From: Methanolinea sp. UBA473 | GTDB lineage: Archaea; Halobacteriota; Methanomicrobia; Methanomicrobiales; Methanospirillaceae | Direction: 5' to 3' | Length of the DNA stretch: 21,319 nucleotides | Assembly (NCBI GenBank): GCA_002509495.1 | Contig: DAEV01000002.1 | Coordinates: 1 to 21,319 of the forward strand | Shown here: piece by piece, positions 1 to 6,623 of the stretch | Position numbering within the stretch: the first letter of the stretch is position 1 | How the letters are laid out: the number at the start of each line of letters is the position of its first letter | Notes under the pieces: generated by a model | Told to the model about the DNA's origin: nothing | The model's database searches: none | What the model saw: the letters and a program-made list of their open reading frames with translations, nothing else | Translations under genes and position numbers: made by a program

Positions 1-7
1 AAACCGG

Positions 8-25
8 GGCGACCATCCGGTCGCC
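8..25. other. Perfect 7-bp stem-loop at the window edge
   Basis: Arms GGCGACC (8-14) and GGTCGCC (19-25) pair perfectly around a 4-nt loop. No T-tract follows on either strand, so it is not a convincing terminator. It may belong to whatever lies left of the window. Confidence 0.4.
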
Positions 26-62
26 GAATTGAAGGAAATGTGAAAACGTATGTATGTTCAGG

Positions 63-85
63 TGGCCTGGGGGGTCGAGGGGGGC
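63..85. repeat. GC-rich intergenic repeat, copy 1
   Basis: A 23-bp stretch beginning TGGCCTGGGGGGTCGAGG is repeated without mismatch at 174-196. It is followed by a short GGGGC-GGT-GCCCC inverted repeat. The preceding bases (GAAAACGTA near 42, then CAGGTGGCC) recur before the related copy near 12811-12870, so the family unit is longer than the perfect core. It lies downstream of ABCE1. Confidence 0.75.
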
Positions 86-137
86 GGTGCCCCTTTCACT
101 GCAATGAGCCTGTGTGCTGGACCCTATTATCCCACGC

Positions 138-150
138 TTTTTTCAAAAAA
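138..150. terminator. Bidirectional T-tract, likely 3' end of the ABCE1 transcript
   Basis: Six T, one C and six A give a T6 run on both strands. On the minus strand it lies 61-66 nt past the ABCE1 stop. Archaeal termination uses U-rich tracts, so this fits the end of the ABCE1 unit. The same block, with GAATGTTTGG and CCACCGGA after it, recurs at 21253-21291 and so is also part of a dispersed repeat. Confidence 0.45.
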
Positions 151-173
151 CGGAATGTTTGGCCACCGGATGA

Positions 174-196
174 TGGCCTGGGGGGTCGAGGGGGGC
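174..196. repeat. GC-rich intergenic repeat, copy 2
   Basis: Perfect second copy of the 23-bp core at 63-85. It runs into GGGGC-AAA-GCCCC, a 5-bp stem with a 3-nt loop, which ends just beyond the ABCE1 stop codon. In the minus-strand transcript this stem is the first structure after ABCE1 and could protect or help define the 3' end. Confidence 0.75.
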
Positions 197-210
197 AAAG
201 CCCCTTCGGC

Positions 211-1989
211 CTACTCCCCCATCTCCTTATCCGTATAGTAGTAAAATTCCCGGTTCGATTTCTGCTCCCGGTCCAGGTAGGAGTCGGGCTTGTTGATCCT
301 CGGCCTCCCGGTCTTGTCGCGCCGGAACGTAACGTTCAGCCCGGAGAGGAACTTGTTCATCCCCTCCCGCATCTCGAACGGCCCTGTCGCCCGACCGGAG
401 ATCCCCGGCTCCCCTTCGAAAACCAGGATCCGCTCGCTGATCATGTCGATTAAGTAGATGTCGTGGTCGATGACGAGGATCGCGGCGTCCCGGCCATCCA
501 CGTGGTGCCGGAACATCCGGGTGATCTTGACACGCTGTTCCACGTCAAGGTGGGCGCTCGGCTCGTCCAGGATGTAGAGGTCGGCGTTCCGTGAGAGGCA
601 GGCCGCGATGGCCACCCGCTGCAGCTCTCCCCCCGAGAGGGTGTCCAGCGATGACTGGAGGATCGGCCGCAGGGACAGGGGCTCGAGGATGTCATGCTGA
701 TAGATGGCGCTGTCAAAGGAGGTGGTGCAGGACTGGAGGTAGAACTCGACGGTGTCAGAAGACGGGGCTTTGACATACTGGGGCTTGTACGAGATCCGTG
801 CGGAGATCTCCAGGGGCCCGCCGTCCGGGGGCTCCACCCCCGCGAGGACTTTTGCGAACGTGCTCTTTCCGATCCCGTTCGCGCCCACAACTCCGAGCAC
901 TTCCCCGGCGCGGATGCTTCCCCCCGAGACTTCGAGCCGGAACGCATCGTATGTCTTGGTTGCGGCCGGGAACTCGAGGAGGCTCGCCCGCTCCGACCCT
1001 ACGGCATGGGCCCTCTTGTCGAAGACGACCGGGTAGTCCCGGAACCGGACATTCTCTTCTGGGAGGAACCCCTCGAGGTACTGGTTGATCCCCACTCTGA
1101 CCCCCTTAGGCTGGGTGATCACCCCGAAGGCTGCGGGTTTTCCGTACGCGATGTGGACGGTGTCGGCCAGCATGTCCAGGATGGCCAGGTCGTGCTCCAC
1201 GATGACGATAGGGCGGTGGGCCGCGAGTTCCCGGATGAGGCTGGCCGCCGCCATCCTCTGGTAGATATCCAGGAACGGAGTGATCTCGTCCAAAAAGTAG
1301 AAATCGGCCTCCCTGGCGAGGCAGGCCACGATGGCCACCCGTTGCAGCTCCCCCCCCGAGAGGCTGCTAATGTCGTGGTCCAGGATCGGACCGATGGTCA
1401 AGGCCCGTACATAGGCATCGAGCACGCCCCGTTCATCGGTGCTCTTAAGGAGGTCCCTCGGGGTTCCCGTAAACACTCTCGGGATGTAGTCGATGTACTG
1501 GGGCTTGATGGCGACCTTCAGCTTCTTCTGCGAGACGGTGAGCAGGTAGTCGAAGAGCTCCGTCCCTGCATATTTCTTGAGGATCTCCTCCCAGGCGGCT
1601 TCCTGGCCCGGTTCGCCAAGGTTCGGGCGGAGCTGGCCGGCAAGGATCTTGATCGCAGTACTCTTGCCAATCCCGTTGGCACCCAGGACCCCGGTCACCT
1701 TCCCTTCGACCGGGATGGGGAGCCCGTAGAGAGCGAATCCATTGGCGCCGTACCGGTGTGTGGGGTGTTCCAGTTCCTCGGGAAGGCTGACGATGTCGAT
1801 TGCCTCGAACGGGCATTTCTTGACGCAGATGCCGCACCCGACGCAAAGTGCTTCGGAGATGACAGCTTTCCCGTCCTCTCCCAGCACCACGGTCTCGTCC
1901 CCCGTGCGTACCCGCGGGCAGTAGAGGATACACTCGGTCCCGCACTTGCGGGAATGGCAGCGGTCCCGGTGGAGAATGGCGATTCGCAT
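211..1989 (-). CDS. ABCE1/RLI ribosome-splitting ATPase
   Basis: Twin-ATPase iron-sulfur protein of 592 residues, the usual length for archaeal ABCE1, which splits ribosomes with aPelota or aRF1 after termination or stalling. The N-terminus has two 4Fe-4S cysteine sets: C11, C16, C20, C24 and C49, C52, C55, C59. ATPase domain 1 starts with Walker A GANGIGKST (103-111), then the KPQY Q-loop, the LSGGELQR signature and the H in EHD. Domain 2 repeats GANGIGKST, KPQY, LSGGELQR, DEPSAHLD and DHD. In domain 1 the Walker B region reads LDEITPFLD where many homologues have DEPSSYLD; the catalytic E is kept. The stop of the EMC6-like gene lies 9 nt upstream, so the two probably form one minus-strand unit. 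Pelota and RqcH are encoded divergently next door. Confidence 0.96.
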   Translation of the reverse strand: MRIAILHRDRCHSRKCGTECILYCPRVRTGDETVVLGEDGKAVISEALCVGCGICVKKCPFEAIDIVSLPEELEHPTHRYGANGFALYGLPIPVEGKVTGVLGANGIGKSTAIKILAGQLRPNLGEPGQEAAWEEILKKYAGTELFDYLLTVSQKKLKVAIKPQYIDYIPRVFTGTPRDLLKSTDERGVLDAYVRALTIGPILDHDISSLSGGELQRVAIVACLAREADFYFLDEITPFLDIYQRMAAASLIRELAAHRPIVIVEHDLAILDMLADTVHIAYGKPAAFGVITQPKGVRVGINQYLEGFLPEENVRFRDYPVVFDKRAHAVGSERASLLEFPAATKTYDAFRLEVSGGSIRAGEVLGVVGANGIGKSTFAKVLAGVEPPDGGPLEISARISYKPQYVKAPSSDTVEFYLQSCTTSFDSAIYQHDILEPLSLRPILQSSLDTLSGGELQRVAIAACLSRNADLYILDEPSAHLDVEQRVKITRMFRHHVDGRDAAILVIDHDIYLIDMISERILVFEGEPGISGRATGPFEMREGMNKFLSGLNVTFRRDKTGRPRINKPDSYLDREQKSNREFYYYTDKEMGE

Positions 1990-1998
1990 AGAGTCCGT

Positions 1999-2358
1999 TC
2001 AGGCAGAGCCGCCGGTGAGCAGGATGGTCCAGGTGATGAACCAGAACGCGAAGGTCATGAACCCCTGGTAGAACCAGTCCTTGGCCCCCATCTTGCCGGA
2101 CACCAGGTGCAGCAGGAGGAAGATGTGCCGCTGGACGACGACACCTGCCACCATGATCAGGAGGGCGAGGATCGTGTAGCTCTGGAACCCGACGATCTGG
2201 GATGCGTCGACGATAAGGAACGAGATGACCCCGGTGAGGATCCCCAGGATACAACCGATCATTGTCCTCTTGATCTTCACCATGTGCTCTTGCTTTTTCA
2301 TCTCGGGGGTACGCTTCCTCGGGACCTCTTCCTGCTCATCTTTTTGTTCTGCAGTCAT
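1999..2358 (-). CDS. EMC6-like small membrane protein
   Basis: A 119-residue protein with a charged cytosolic N-terminus (about 30 residues rich in K, E, R) and three hydrophobic segments at about 33-51, 59-75 and 96-115. The arrangement and the KDWFYQGFMTFAFW segment resemble the archaeal EMC6-like family. In eukaryotes EMC6 pairs with the Oxa1-type insertase EMC3, so a role in membrane-protein insertion is plausible. The family call is from memory of sequence style and is moderately sure. GGTG lies about 5 nt before the ATG. A TATA-like stretch in the 55-bp divergent gap to RqcH could drive it. It precedes ABCE1 by 9 nt. Confidence 0.7.
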   Translation of the reverse strand: MTAEQKDEQEEVPRKRTPEMKKQEHMVKIKRTMIGCILGILTGVISFLIVDASQIVGFQSYTILALLIMVAGVVVQRHIFLLLHLVSGKMGAKDWFYQGFMTFAFWFITWTILLTGGSA

Positions 2359-2413
2359 CTCGACACCAGTAGCCTATTTTTTAGTGCTGGAGCCATATGT
2401 AATTTGGTATACC
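2359..2413. promoter_or_regulatory. Divergent promoter region, EMC6-like/ABCE1 and RqcH/Pelota
   Basis: This 55-bp gap separates two divergent units. The plus strand has CTATTTTTTAG (about 2372-2382), roughly 35 nt before the RqcH ATG. The minus strand has an AT-rich stretch around 2390-2403, roughly 35-40 nt before the EMC6-like ATG. Both distances fit archaeal TATA boxes with very short leaders. The two promoters are close enough to influence each other. Confidence 0.45.
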
Positions 2414-4312
2414 ATGGCCACAGCCCAGGGAATGAGCGGTCTTGACCTCCGATCGGCCCTCACCGAGTGGAACCGGCTCCTCCCCCTCTGGGTCTACAAG
2501 GTCTATCAGATCTCCCCGAAAGTGGTAGTGATCCGGCTTCACGGCAAGGAGCATGCACGGCACCAGCTCCTGGTCGAGGCAGGGAGAAGGGCCCACCTGA
2601 CGGATCATCCGTTCTCCCCTCCGAAGAATCCCCCTTCGTTCGCAATGCTCCTCCGAAAACACCTCACAGGGGGGAAGGTTCTCAGGTTCACCCAGACCGG
2701 CATCCAGAGGATCTTCACGATGGACGTGGGCAGGGGAGAGAGCACCCTCCACCTGGTAGTCGAACTGTTCGATAACGGGAACATCATTCTTTGCGGGGAC
2801 GATCTCTCGATCCTCCAGCCCCTTTCGTTTCACCGGTTTAAGGAGAGGGACATCGTGCCAGGTGTCGTCTACCAATACCCCCCGCCTGATCCCACGACCC
2901 TGGATCCCGACGGTTTTTCCAAATTCCTGAAATCCGACTCCCGTGACATCGTGCGGGCACTGGCGGTGGGCTCTATGCTGGGGGGGACGCTTGCAGAGCA
3001 TCTCTGCCGGGCGACGGGCACCGACAAGACGATCCCCGCCGGCGAGGCCGACGCCCAGTCCCTGTACCGGGCGCTCCAGGGACTTCTCTCCCGGGCGGAA
3101 TCCGGGATATCCCCTGTAGTGAGCGGAAAAGAATGTATTCCGTTCCCGCTGGACGAAGAAACACCGGGGACCTCAACCTTCGCAAGCTTCAACCAGGCGC
3201 TGGACGGATTTTACCCTTCCACCGCCGCCTCGGAACCCGCCAGGGCAACCCGGAAGGAAAGAGTTCCCCAGGCAGATCGGATCCGGGCCCAGCAGACCGC
3301 GGCCGTAAAAAAGTTCACCGAGCGGATCGCACGATCCGAACGGGCTGCAGAGGAGATCTATGCCCACTATCCCCAGGTTCAGGAGATCCTGGATAGTCTG
3401 GGCCGGGCGAGCAGGACCCACTCCTGGCAGGAGATCGGAGAGATCCTTAAGGCCCAGAAATCCGGACCTGCAAAGAAGATCCTGGCAGTTCACCCGGAGG
3501 AGGGATCGGTGGATGTCGATCTCGGGGAGAGAGTTACCCTTTACGTTTTGGAAAACGTCGAGGCGAATGCAGGCCGGTACTACGAGCAGGCGAAGAAGTA
3601 CAGGAAAAAGATCCAGGGTGCTCATGCTGCCATGGAACGGGTTATCCCGCGGAAAGAGAGGAAGACAGCTCAGGTGCCTCCCATGAAGAAGAAATGGTTC
3701 CACCGGTTCAGGTGGTTCTATACCACCGACGGGGTCCTGGTGGTGGGGGGCCGGGATGCCTCGCAGAACGAGGAGCTGGTGAAGAAGTACATGGAGGGCG
3801 GCGACATGTTCGTGCACGCGGACGTGCACGGCGCCTCGGTGGTCATCGTCAAAGGCCGGACCGAACGAATGGACGAGGCAGCAATCTTCGCCGCTTCCTA
3901 TTCCGGCGCCTGGAAGAGCGGGCATTTCTCCGCAGACGTCTATGCGGTCTCTCCAGGCCAGGTGAGCAAGACCCCGGAGGCGGGGGAATATGTCAGCCGC
4001 GGCTCCTTCATCATCCGGGGGGAGAGGACCTACTACCGGAACGTCCCGCTCGGCGTGGCCATCGGACTGCAGCTACAGCCCGAGGTGGGAGTCATCGGAG
4101 GTCCAACTGAAGCGGTCAGGACCCGCACCTCGCTCCTGGTGGAGCTTCGCCCCGGCACCTACGAACCGAACGATACCGCCAAAAAAGTTCTCCGCATCCT
4201 TCGCGAGCGTCTTCCCCCTGCCGACCAGCAGGCAAAGAAAGGAGTGCTCAACACCGAGTCGGTCGCTGGATTCGTGCCTCCCGGCGGGTCCGATATCCTG
4301 GAGGAGGCATGA
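2414..4312 (+). CDS. RqcH/NEMF (Rqc2) family ribosome quality control factor
   Basis: A 632-residue NFACT protein. The family binds the 50S/60S subunit that still carries peptidyl-tRNA and, in bacteria and eukaryotes, recruits tRNA to add C-terminal tails. NFACT-N spans about 1-170, a helix-hairpin-helix-like part about 170-230, a charged coiled coil about 285-410, and NFACT-R about 425-535 with the hallmark WFYTTDGVLVVGGRDASQNE and FVHADVHGAS. The ATG at 2414 gives the expected N-terminus (GLDLRSALTEW); the frame is open further upstream but runs through the divergent gene. ATG 2432 is an alternative. The family DR motif (D98-R99 in yeast) aligns here to Q98-R99, so the Asp is replaced. The stop overlaps the Pelota start by 4 nt (ATGA), implying coupled translation. 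Confidence 0.94.
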   Translation: MATAQGMSGLDLRSALTEWNRLLPLWVYKVYQISPKVVVIRLHGKEHARHQLLVEAGRRAHLTDHPFSPPKNPPSFAMLLRKHLTGGKVLRFTQTGIQRIFTMDVGRGESTLHLVVELFDNGNIILCGDDLSILQPLSFHRFKERDIVPGVVYQYPPPDPTTLDPDGFSKFLKSDSRDIVRALAVGSMLGGTLAEHLCRATGTDKTIPAGEADAQSLYRALQGLLSRAESGISPVVSGKECIPFPLDEETPGTSTFASFNQALDGFYPSTAASEPARATRKERVPQADRIRAQQTAAVKKFTERIARSERAAEEIYAHYPQVQEILDSLGRASRTHSWQEIGEILKAQKSGPAKKILAVHPEEGSVDVDLGERVTLYVLENVEANAGRYYEQAKKYRKKIQGAHAAMERVIPRKERKTAQVPPMKKKWFHRFRWFYTTDGVLVVGGRDASQNEELVKKYMEGGDMFVHADVHGASVVIVKGRTERMDEAAIFAASYSGAWKSGHFSADVYAVSPGQVSKTPEAGEYVSRGSFIIRGERTYYRNVPLGVAIGLQLQPEVGVIGGPTEAVRTRTSLLVELRPGTYEPNDTAKKVLRILRERLPPADQQAKKGVLNTESVAGFVPPGGSDILEEA

Positions 4313-5334
4313 AGGCAGAGTTTGGGGAACTTCAGCGGTCTTTTGGGGAGGCCCGGCTATTCCCCGAGAGCCTGGACGACCTCTGGCACCTGGAGCACCT
4401 CATCGCCCCGGGTGACCTCGTGTTTGCCACGACGCTCCGGACCGTGGATTCACCCCAGGACAAGATCCGGCCCGAAAAACTGGAGAAGAAGCCTGTCCGG
4501 CTTGGGATCCGGGTGGAACGGGTGGAGCTTCACAGGTTCGCCAACCGCCTCCGCCTGACAGGGATGATCGAACAGGGGATGGATACCGGCGCCCACCACA
4601 CCCTCAACATCGAGCCGGGATACGAGATCTCGGTGATCAAGAGATGGAGATCGCTCGAACTCGAACGGATCGACCGGGCGGTGAAGGCCTCGGTTCACGA
4701 GGCGGTCCATATTCTCACCATCGAAGATGGGGAGGCGGAGCTCTTCCGGATGCGGCAATACGGTCCTGAGGGTGTGGTCACTCTCGTCACAGGCAGCGGG
4801 AAGGGGGCGGAGACCGATACCAAGCCTGCCTTCTTCGGACGAATCGCAGGGTACCTGACCGAATTAAAGGGACCTCTCGTCATTGCAGGCCCCGGGTTCA
4901 TCAAGGATGACTTTGCCCGCTTTCTCCATTCCCACCTGCCTGAGGTCTCCGCCAGGAGCCTGGTCGTAGAAACACGGCGGATCGGGGCGGGGGCTGTGCA
5001 GGAGGTGATCGGCCTTGGAGTCCTGGAACGGATTCACCAGGACGTGCAGCTCGGGAATGAGGTGCGCCTCATGGACGAACTCCTTCTCCGCATCTCCAAG
5101 GACCTCCCGGTCGCGTATGGACGGGGGGAAGTCCAGAAGGCAATCGACTTCGGGGCAGTGGAGGAGCTCATGGTCTCGGATTCCCTGATCCGGGACGAAG
5201 CGATCGTTCACCTGCTGGACCGGGCAGAACTCCAGAATTCAAGGATCGTTGTCCTTTCCTCAACCTTCGATCCGGGTGCGCAGCTCGAAGCGCTTGGAGG
5301 GATTGCGGCGCTGCTGCGGTACAGGATCCAGTAA
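4309..5334 (+). CDS. Pelota (aPelota/Dom34), stalled-ribosome rescue factor
   Basis: A 341-residue protein matching archaeal Pelota in length and layout: an N-terminal Sm-like domain 1 (about 1-125, with KLEKKPVRLGIRVERVEL), an eRF1-like domain 2 (about 125-250) lacking the GGQ peptide-release motif, and an L30e-like domain 3 (about 250-341, with VQKAIDFGAVEELMVSD). It enters the A site of stalled ribosomes and works with ABCE1 to separate the subunits without hydrolysing peptidyl-tRNA. GGAGG at 4300-4304 sits 4 nt before the start inside the end of RqcH, and ATGA overlaps both genes. The RqcH-Pelota coupling joins two successive steps of rescue: splitting, then handling of the blocked large subunit. 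Confidence 0.95.
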   Translation: MKAEFGELQRSFGEARLFPESLDDLWHLEHLIAPGDLVFATTLRTVDSPQDKIRPEKLEKKPVRLGIRVERVELHRFANRLRLTGMIEQGMDTGAHHTLNIEPGYEISVIKRWRSLELERIDRAVKASVHEAVHILTIEDGEAELFRMRQYGPEGVVTLVTGSGKGAETDTKPAFFGRIAGYLTELKGPLVIAGPGFIKDDFARFLHSHLPEVSARSLVVETRRIGAGAVQEVIGLGVLERIHQDVQLGNEVRLMDELLLRISKDLPVAYGRGEVQKAIDFGAVEELMVSDSLIRDEAIVHLLDRAELQNSRIVVLSSTFDPGAQLEALGGIAALLRYRIQ

Positions 5335-5667
5335 CCGGCCCGAGCGATTTCTGTCCCTGCCCCTCCTGGCGGGGCGCCCCCGCGGTGGGTGATTGCCCTG
5401 ATTGGGCGCCTTCCTGTGCATCCTGCAAAGAGGCTTACGGGAAGATTCCAGCGCATGGGCTCAGTGTACATTGGGGGTGGCGCAAGGATGGATCCCGATC
5501 CCTCCTGCCTGAAAATTCGCAGCGTCCCCAGGCTCGCTCCGGAATGATCTCCAGTTGGGGCGGAACACTTTCAATTAGGGGACCACCGAACCACAATATC
5601 CAAAATACACCGGAAATATCTCTTCCCAGCAGAACCTTTTTCATCCACCCTCCTCCATACCCTTTCT
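5335..5667. other. Intergenic gap after Pelota with GC-rich palindrome
   Basis: No convincing gene is seen in these 333 bases. The near-palindrome at 5369-5385 (GCGGGGCGCCCCCGCGG) is the exact reverse complement of 12760-12776, so it belongs to the dispersed GC-rich family. CGCGGTGGGTG just after it recurs near 6173. The right half becomes AT-richer; AAATATC near 5615 is a weak TATA candidate for the zinc-ribbon gene at 5668. Confidence 0.5.
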
Positions 5668-5817
5668 ATGCTCAGGCATGAATGCGGGTACGAGCTGGAG
5701 ATCTACTGCAAGAGGTGCGGCGCACCTGTAGTATACAATCAGCGCCTCGGGCTCTACTGCCCGGCCTGCGGTAGAGAGGTCACTATGGTCTGCCACCGGT
5801 GTGGAAAGAAGTGGTGA
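5668..5817 (+). CDS. 49-residue triple-CxxC zinc-ribbon protein
   Basis: A short open frame from ATG 5668 to TGA 5815-5817, starting MLRHECGYELEIYCKRCGAP. It has three CxxC knuckles (C14/C17, C31/C34, C42/C45) plus C6, each followed by Gly in the CxxCG style, and ends CHRCGKKW. Cys density of 7 in 49 with regular spacing is very unlikely by chance and indicates one or two zinc sites. I do not recognise the family. It lies 333 nt after Pelota and converges on the DUF1922 gene, which is also a zinc ribbon, with 28 nt between the stops. Such mini-ribbons often bind RNA or ribosomes, but no function can be assigned from the sequence. Confidence 0.72.
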   Translation: MLRHECGYELEIYCKRCGAPVVYNQRLGLYCPACGREVTMVCHRCGKKW

Positions 5818-5845
5818 CAGTCAAGTCCGGGGTCCTGTTGCGATC

Positions 5846-6112
5846 CTAAACCCTGCTGCGCACCCATTCGGCGTACTGCTCCCGCAACGCTGCGATCTCA
5901 TCGGGAGTGAGGTCCTTTTTCCTTGTCCTGTGCAGGTATTCTTCGAGCTGGTTCACGATGCGTTCTGCGACATGGTACTCGTCCACCTCAAGGTATGCCG
6001 CCGCTTCCCTCACGCTTATGGCCTCGCCGCACACCGGGCATAGTTTCCACTGCTGGAACCTGTCCACATAGCAAAATGTCCGGCACCCCGCGCAGCGGAT
6101 GATGAGGTACAT
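5846..6112 (-). CDS. DUF1922-like zinc-ribbon protein
   Basis: An 88-residue protein starting MYLIIRCAGCRTFCYVD. A four-cysteine zinc ribbon (C7, C10, C25, C28) is followed by a helical, charged C-terminus. The layout matches the archaeal DUF1922 family, whose function is unknown. The frame is open to a GTG at 6133, but ATG 6112 is preferred: the TATATATATA box at 6141-6150 is centred about 33 nt upstream of it, so transcription should start at about 6115-6120. That gives a nearly leaderless mRNA and leaves the GTG outside it. The gene converges on the 49-residue zinc-ribbon gene. Confidence 0.8.
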   Translation of the reverse strand: MYLIIRCAGCRTFCYVDRFQQWKLCPVCGEAISVREAAAYLEVDEYHVAERIVNQLEEYLHRTRKKDLTPDEIAALREQYAEWVRSRV

Positions 6113-6140
6113 CGACAAGGGTGATCTACGCACGCAGGTG

Positions 6141-6150
6141 TATATATATA
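6141..6150 (-). promoter_or_regulatory. TATA box of the DUF1922 gene
   Basis: TATATATATA, preceded on the minus strand by a purine-rich AAGGCCGG that could serve as BRE. Its distance to ATG 6112 predicts a leaderless or near-leaderless transcript. The box is symmetric and could in principle also fire on the plus strand. Confidence 0.7.
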
Positions 6151-6417
6151 CCGGCCTTCGTCCGCCACCCTGCGGTGGGTGCCCGCGGGCCTGCCTGGAG
6201 CCTCGAGCCTTTTTTTCTCTTCTGCCAGGATTTAAGATCGCCCGGGAAGTGAGGACAAACGGGATTGAGCGGTTTGCCGGCTTCGTTTATGGGGGGGAGA
6301 GCAGCAACGGGACCCGGTAGTCGCATTCCACCTCTGCCCCGTCGAATGGTCATGACGGAATCGATTTTAGCGGGGCGAAACAAATTCCGGAAGGTAAAAA
6401 AAATATTACAGGAAGGG
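6151..6417. other. Intergenic gap between DUF1922 and Sec61 beta
   Basis: No gene is supported. It holds a CCACC-CTGC-GGTGG hairpin (6165-6178), the palindrome GCCCGCGGGC at 6181-6190, and a plus-strand run of seven T near 6210. A further weak hairpin CCGTC/GACGG lies near 6340-6360. The right end is AT-rich just past the Sec61 beta stop. The T-tract is on the wrong strand to terminate the minus-strand genes around it. Confidence 0.4.
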
Positions 6418-6576
6418 TCAGTAGATCAGATTCAGCACAAGGATAAAGACACCGATCGCTGCGGACGCCACGATCACGGCATAGGGGCTTATATGAACCG
6501 CCCTCTTATCATCACTTTCGTAATAGTTGACCAGGCCTGCAGACGAGATCAACCTTCCACCCTGCTTCTTTGCCAT
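6418..6576 (-). CDS. Sec61 beta subunit of the protein translocase
   Basis: A 52-residue protein, the typical size of archaeal Sec61 beta (SecG position of SecYE-beta). It begins MAKKQGGRLISSAGLVNYYE, the hallmark Gly/Ser-rich cytosolic segment, and ends with one transmembrane helix (about 30-51). It acts in the membrane beside the SecY pore. The frame continues to an upstream ATG at 6621, but 6576 is chosen because the family starts there and because the TATA at 6600-6608 is about 28 nt upstream, predicting a leaderless mRNA. The adjacent divergent gene shares this promoter gap. Confidence 0.92.
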   Translation of the reverse strand: MAKKQGGRLISSAGLVNYYESDDKRAVHISPYAVIVASAAIGVFILVLNLIY

Positions 6577-6598
6577 ACCAAAAATATTTCTCATTCTC

Positions 6599-6609
6599 CA
6601 TATATAAAA
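6599..6609. promoter_or_regulatory. Shared TATA element of Sec61 beta and amidohydrolase
   Basis: The sequence CATATATAAAA reads TTTTATATATG on the minus strand, a near-canonical archaeal TATA box centred about 28 nt from the Sec61 beta ATG. The plus-strand amidohydrolase ATG at 6624 is only about 20 nt away on the other side, and no better TATA is visible for it except AAAAATATTT near 6580. Both transcripts are probably leaderless. Confidence 0.6.
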
Positions 6610-6623
6610 CGCTGTCAGCAACC

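Noticed and set aside
2225..2413. N-terminal extension of RqcH by 63 residues
   Set aside because: It overlaps the divergent EMC6-like gene and the promoter gap, and NEMF proteins start near the GLDLRSAL segment.
694..2445. A 583-codon plus-strand open frame opposite ABCE1
   Set aside because: It is the antisense shadow of the ABCE1 and EMC6-like genes, whose motifs are unmistakable; its translation is D/G/E/R-rich and lacks motifs.
5369..5385. GC palindrome after Pelota as an intrinsic terminator
   Set aside because: No T-tract follows and the sequence recurs elsewhere as a repeat.
6113..6133. GTG start for the DUF1922 gene at 6133
   Set aside because: It would lie upstream of the transcription start predicted from the TATA box at 6141-6150.
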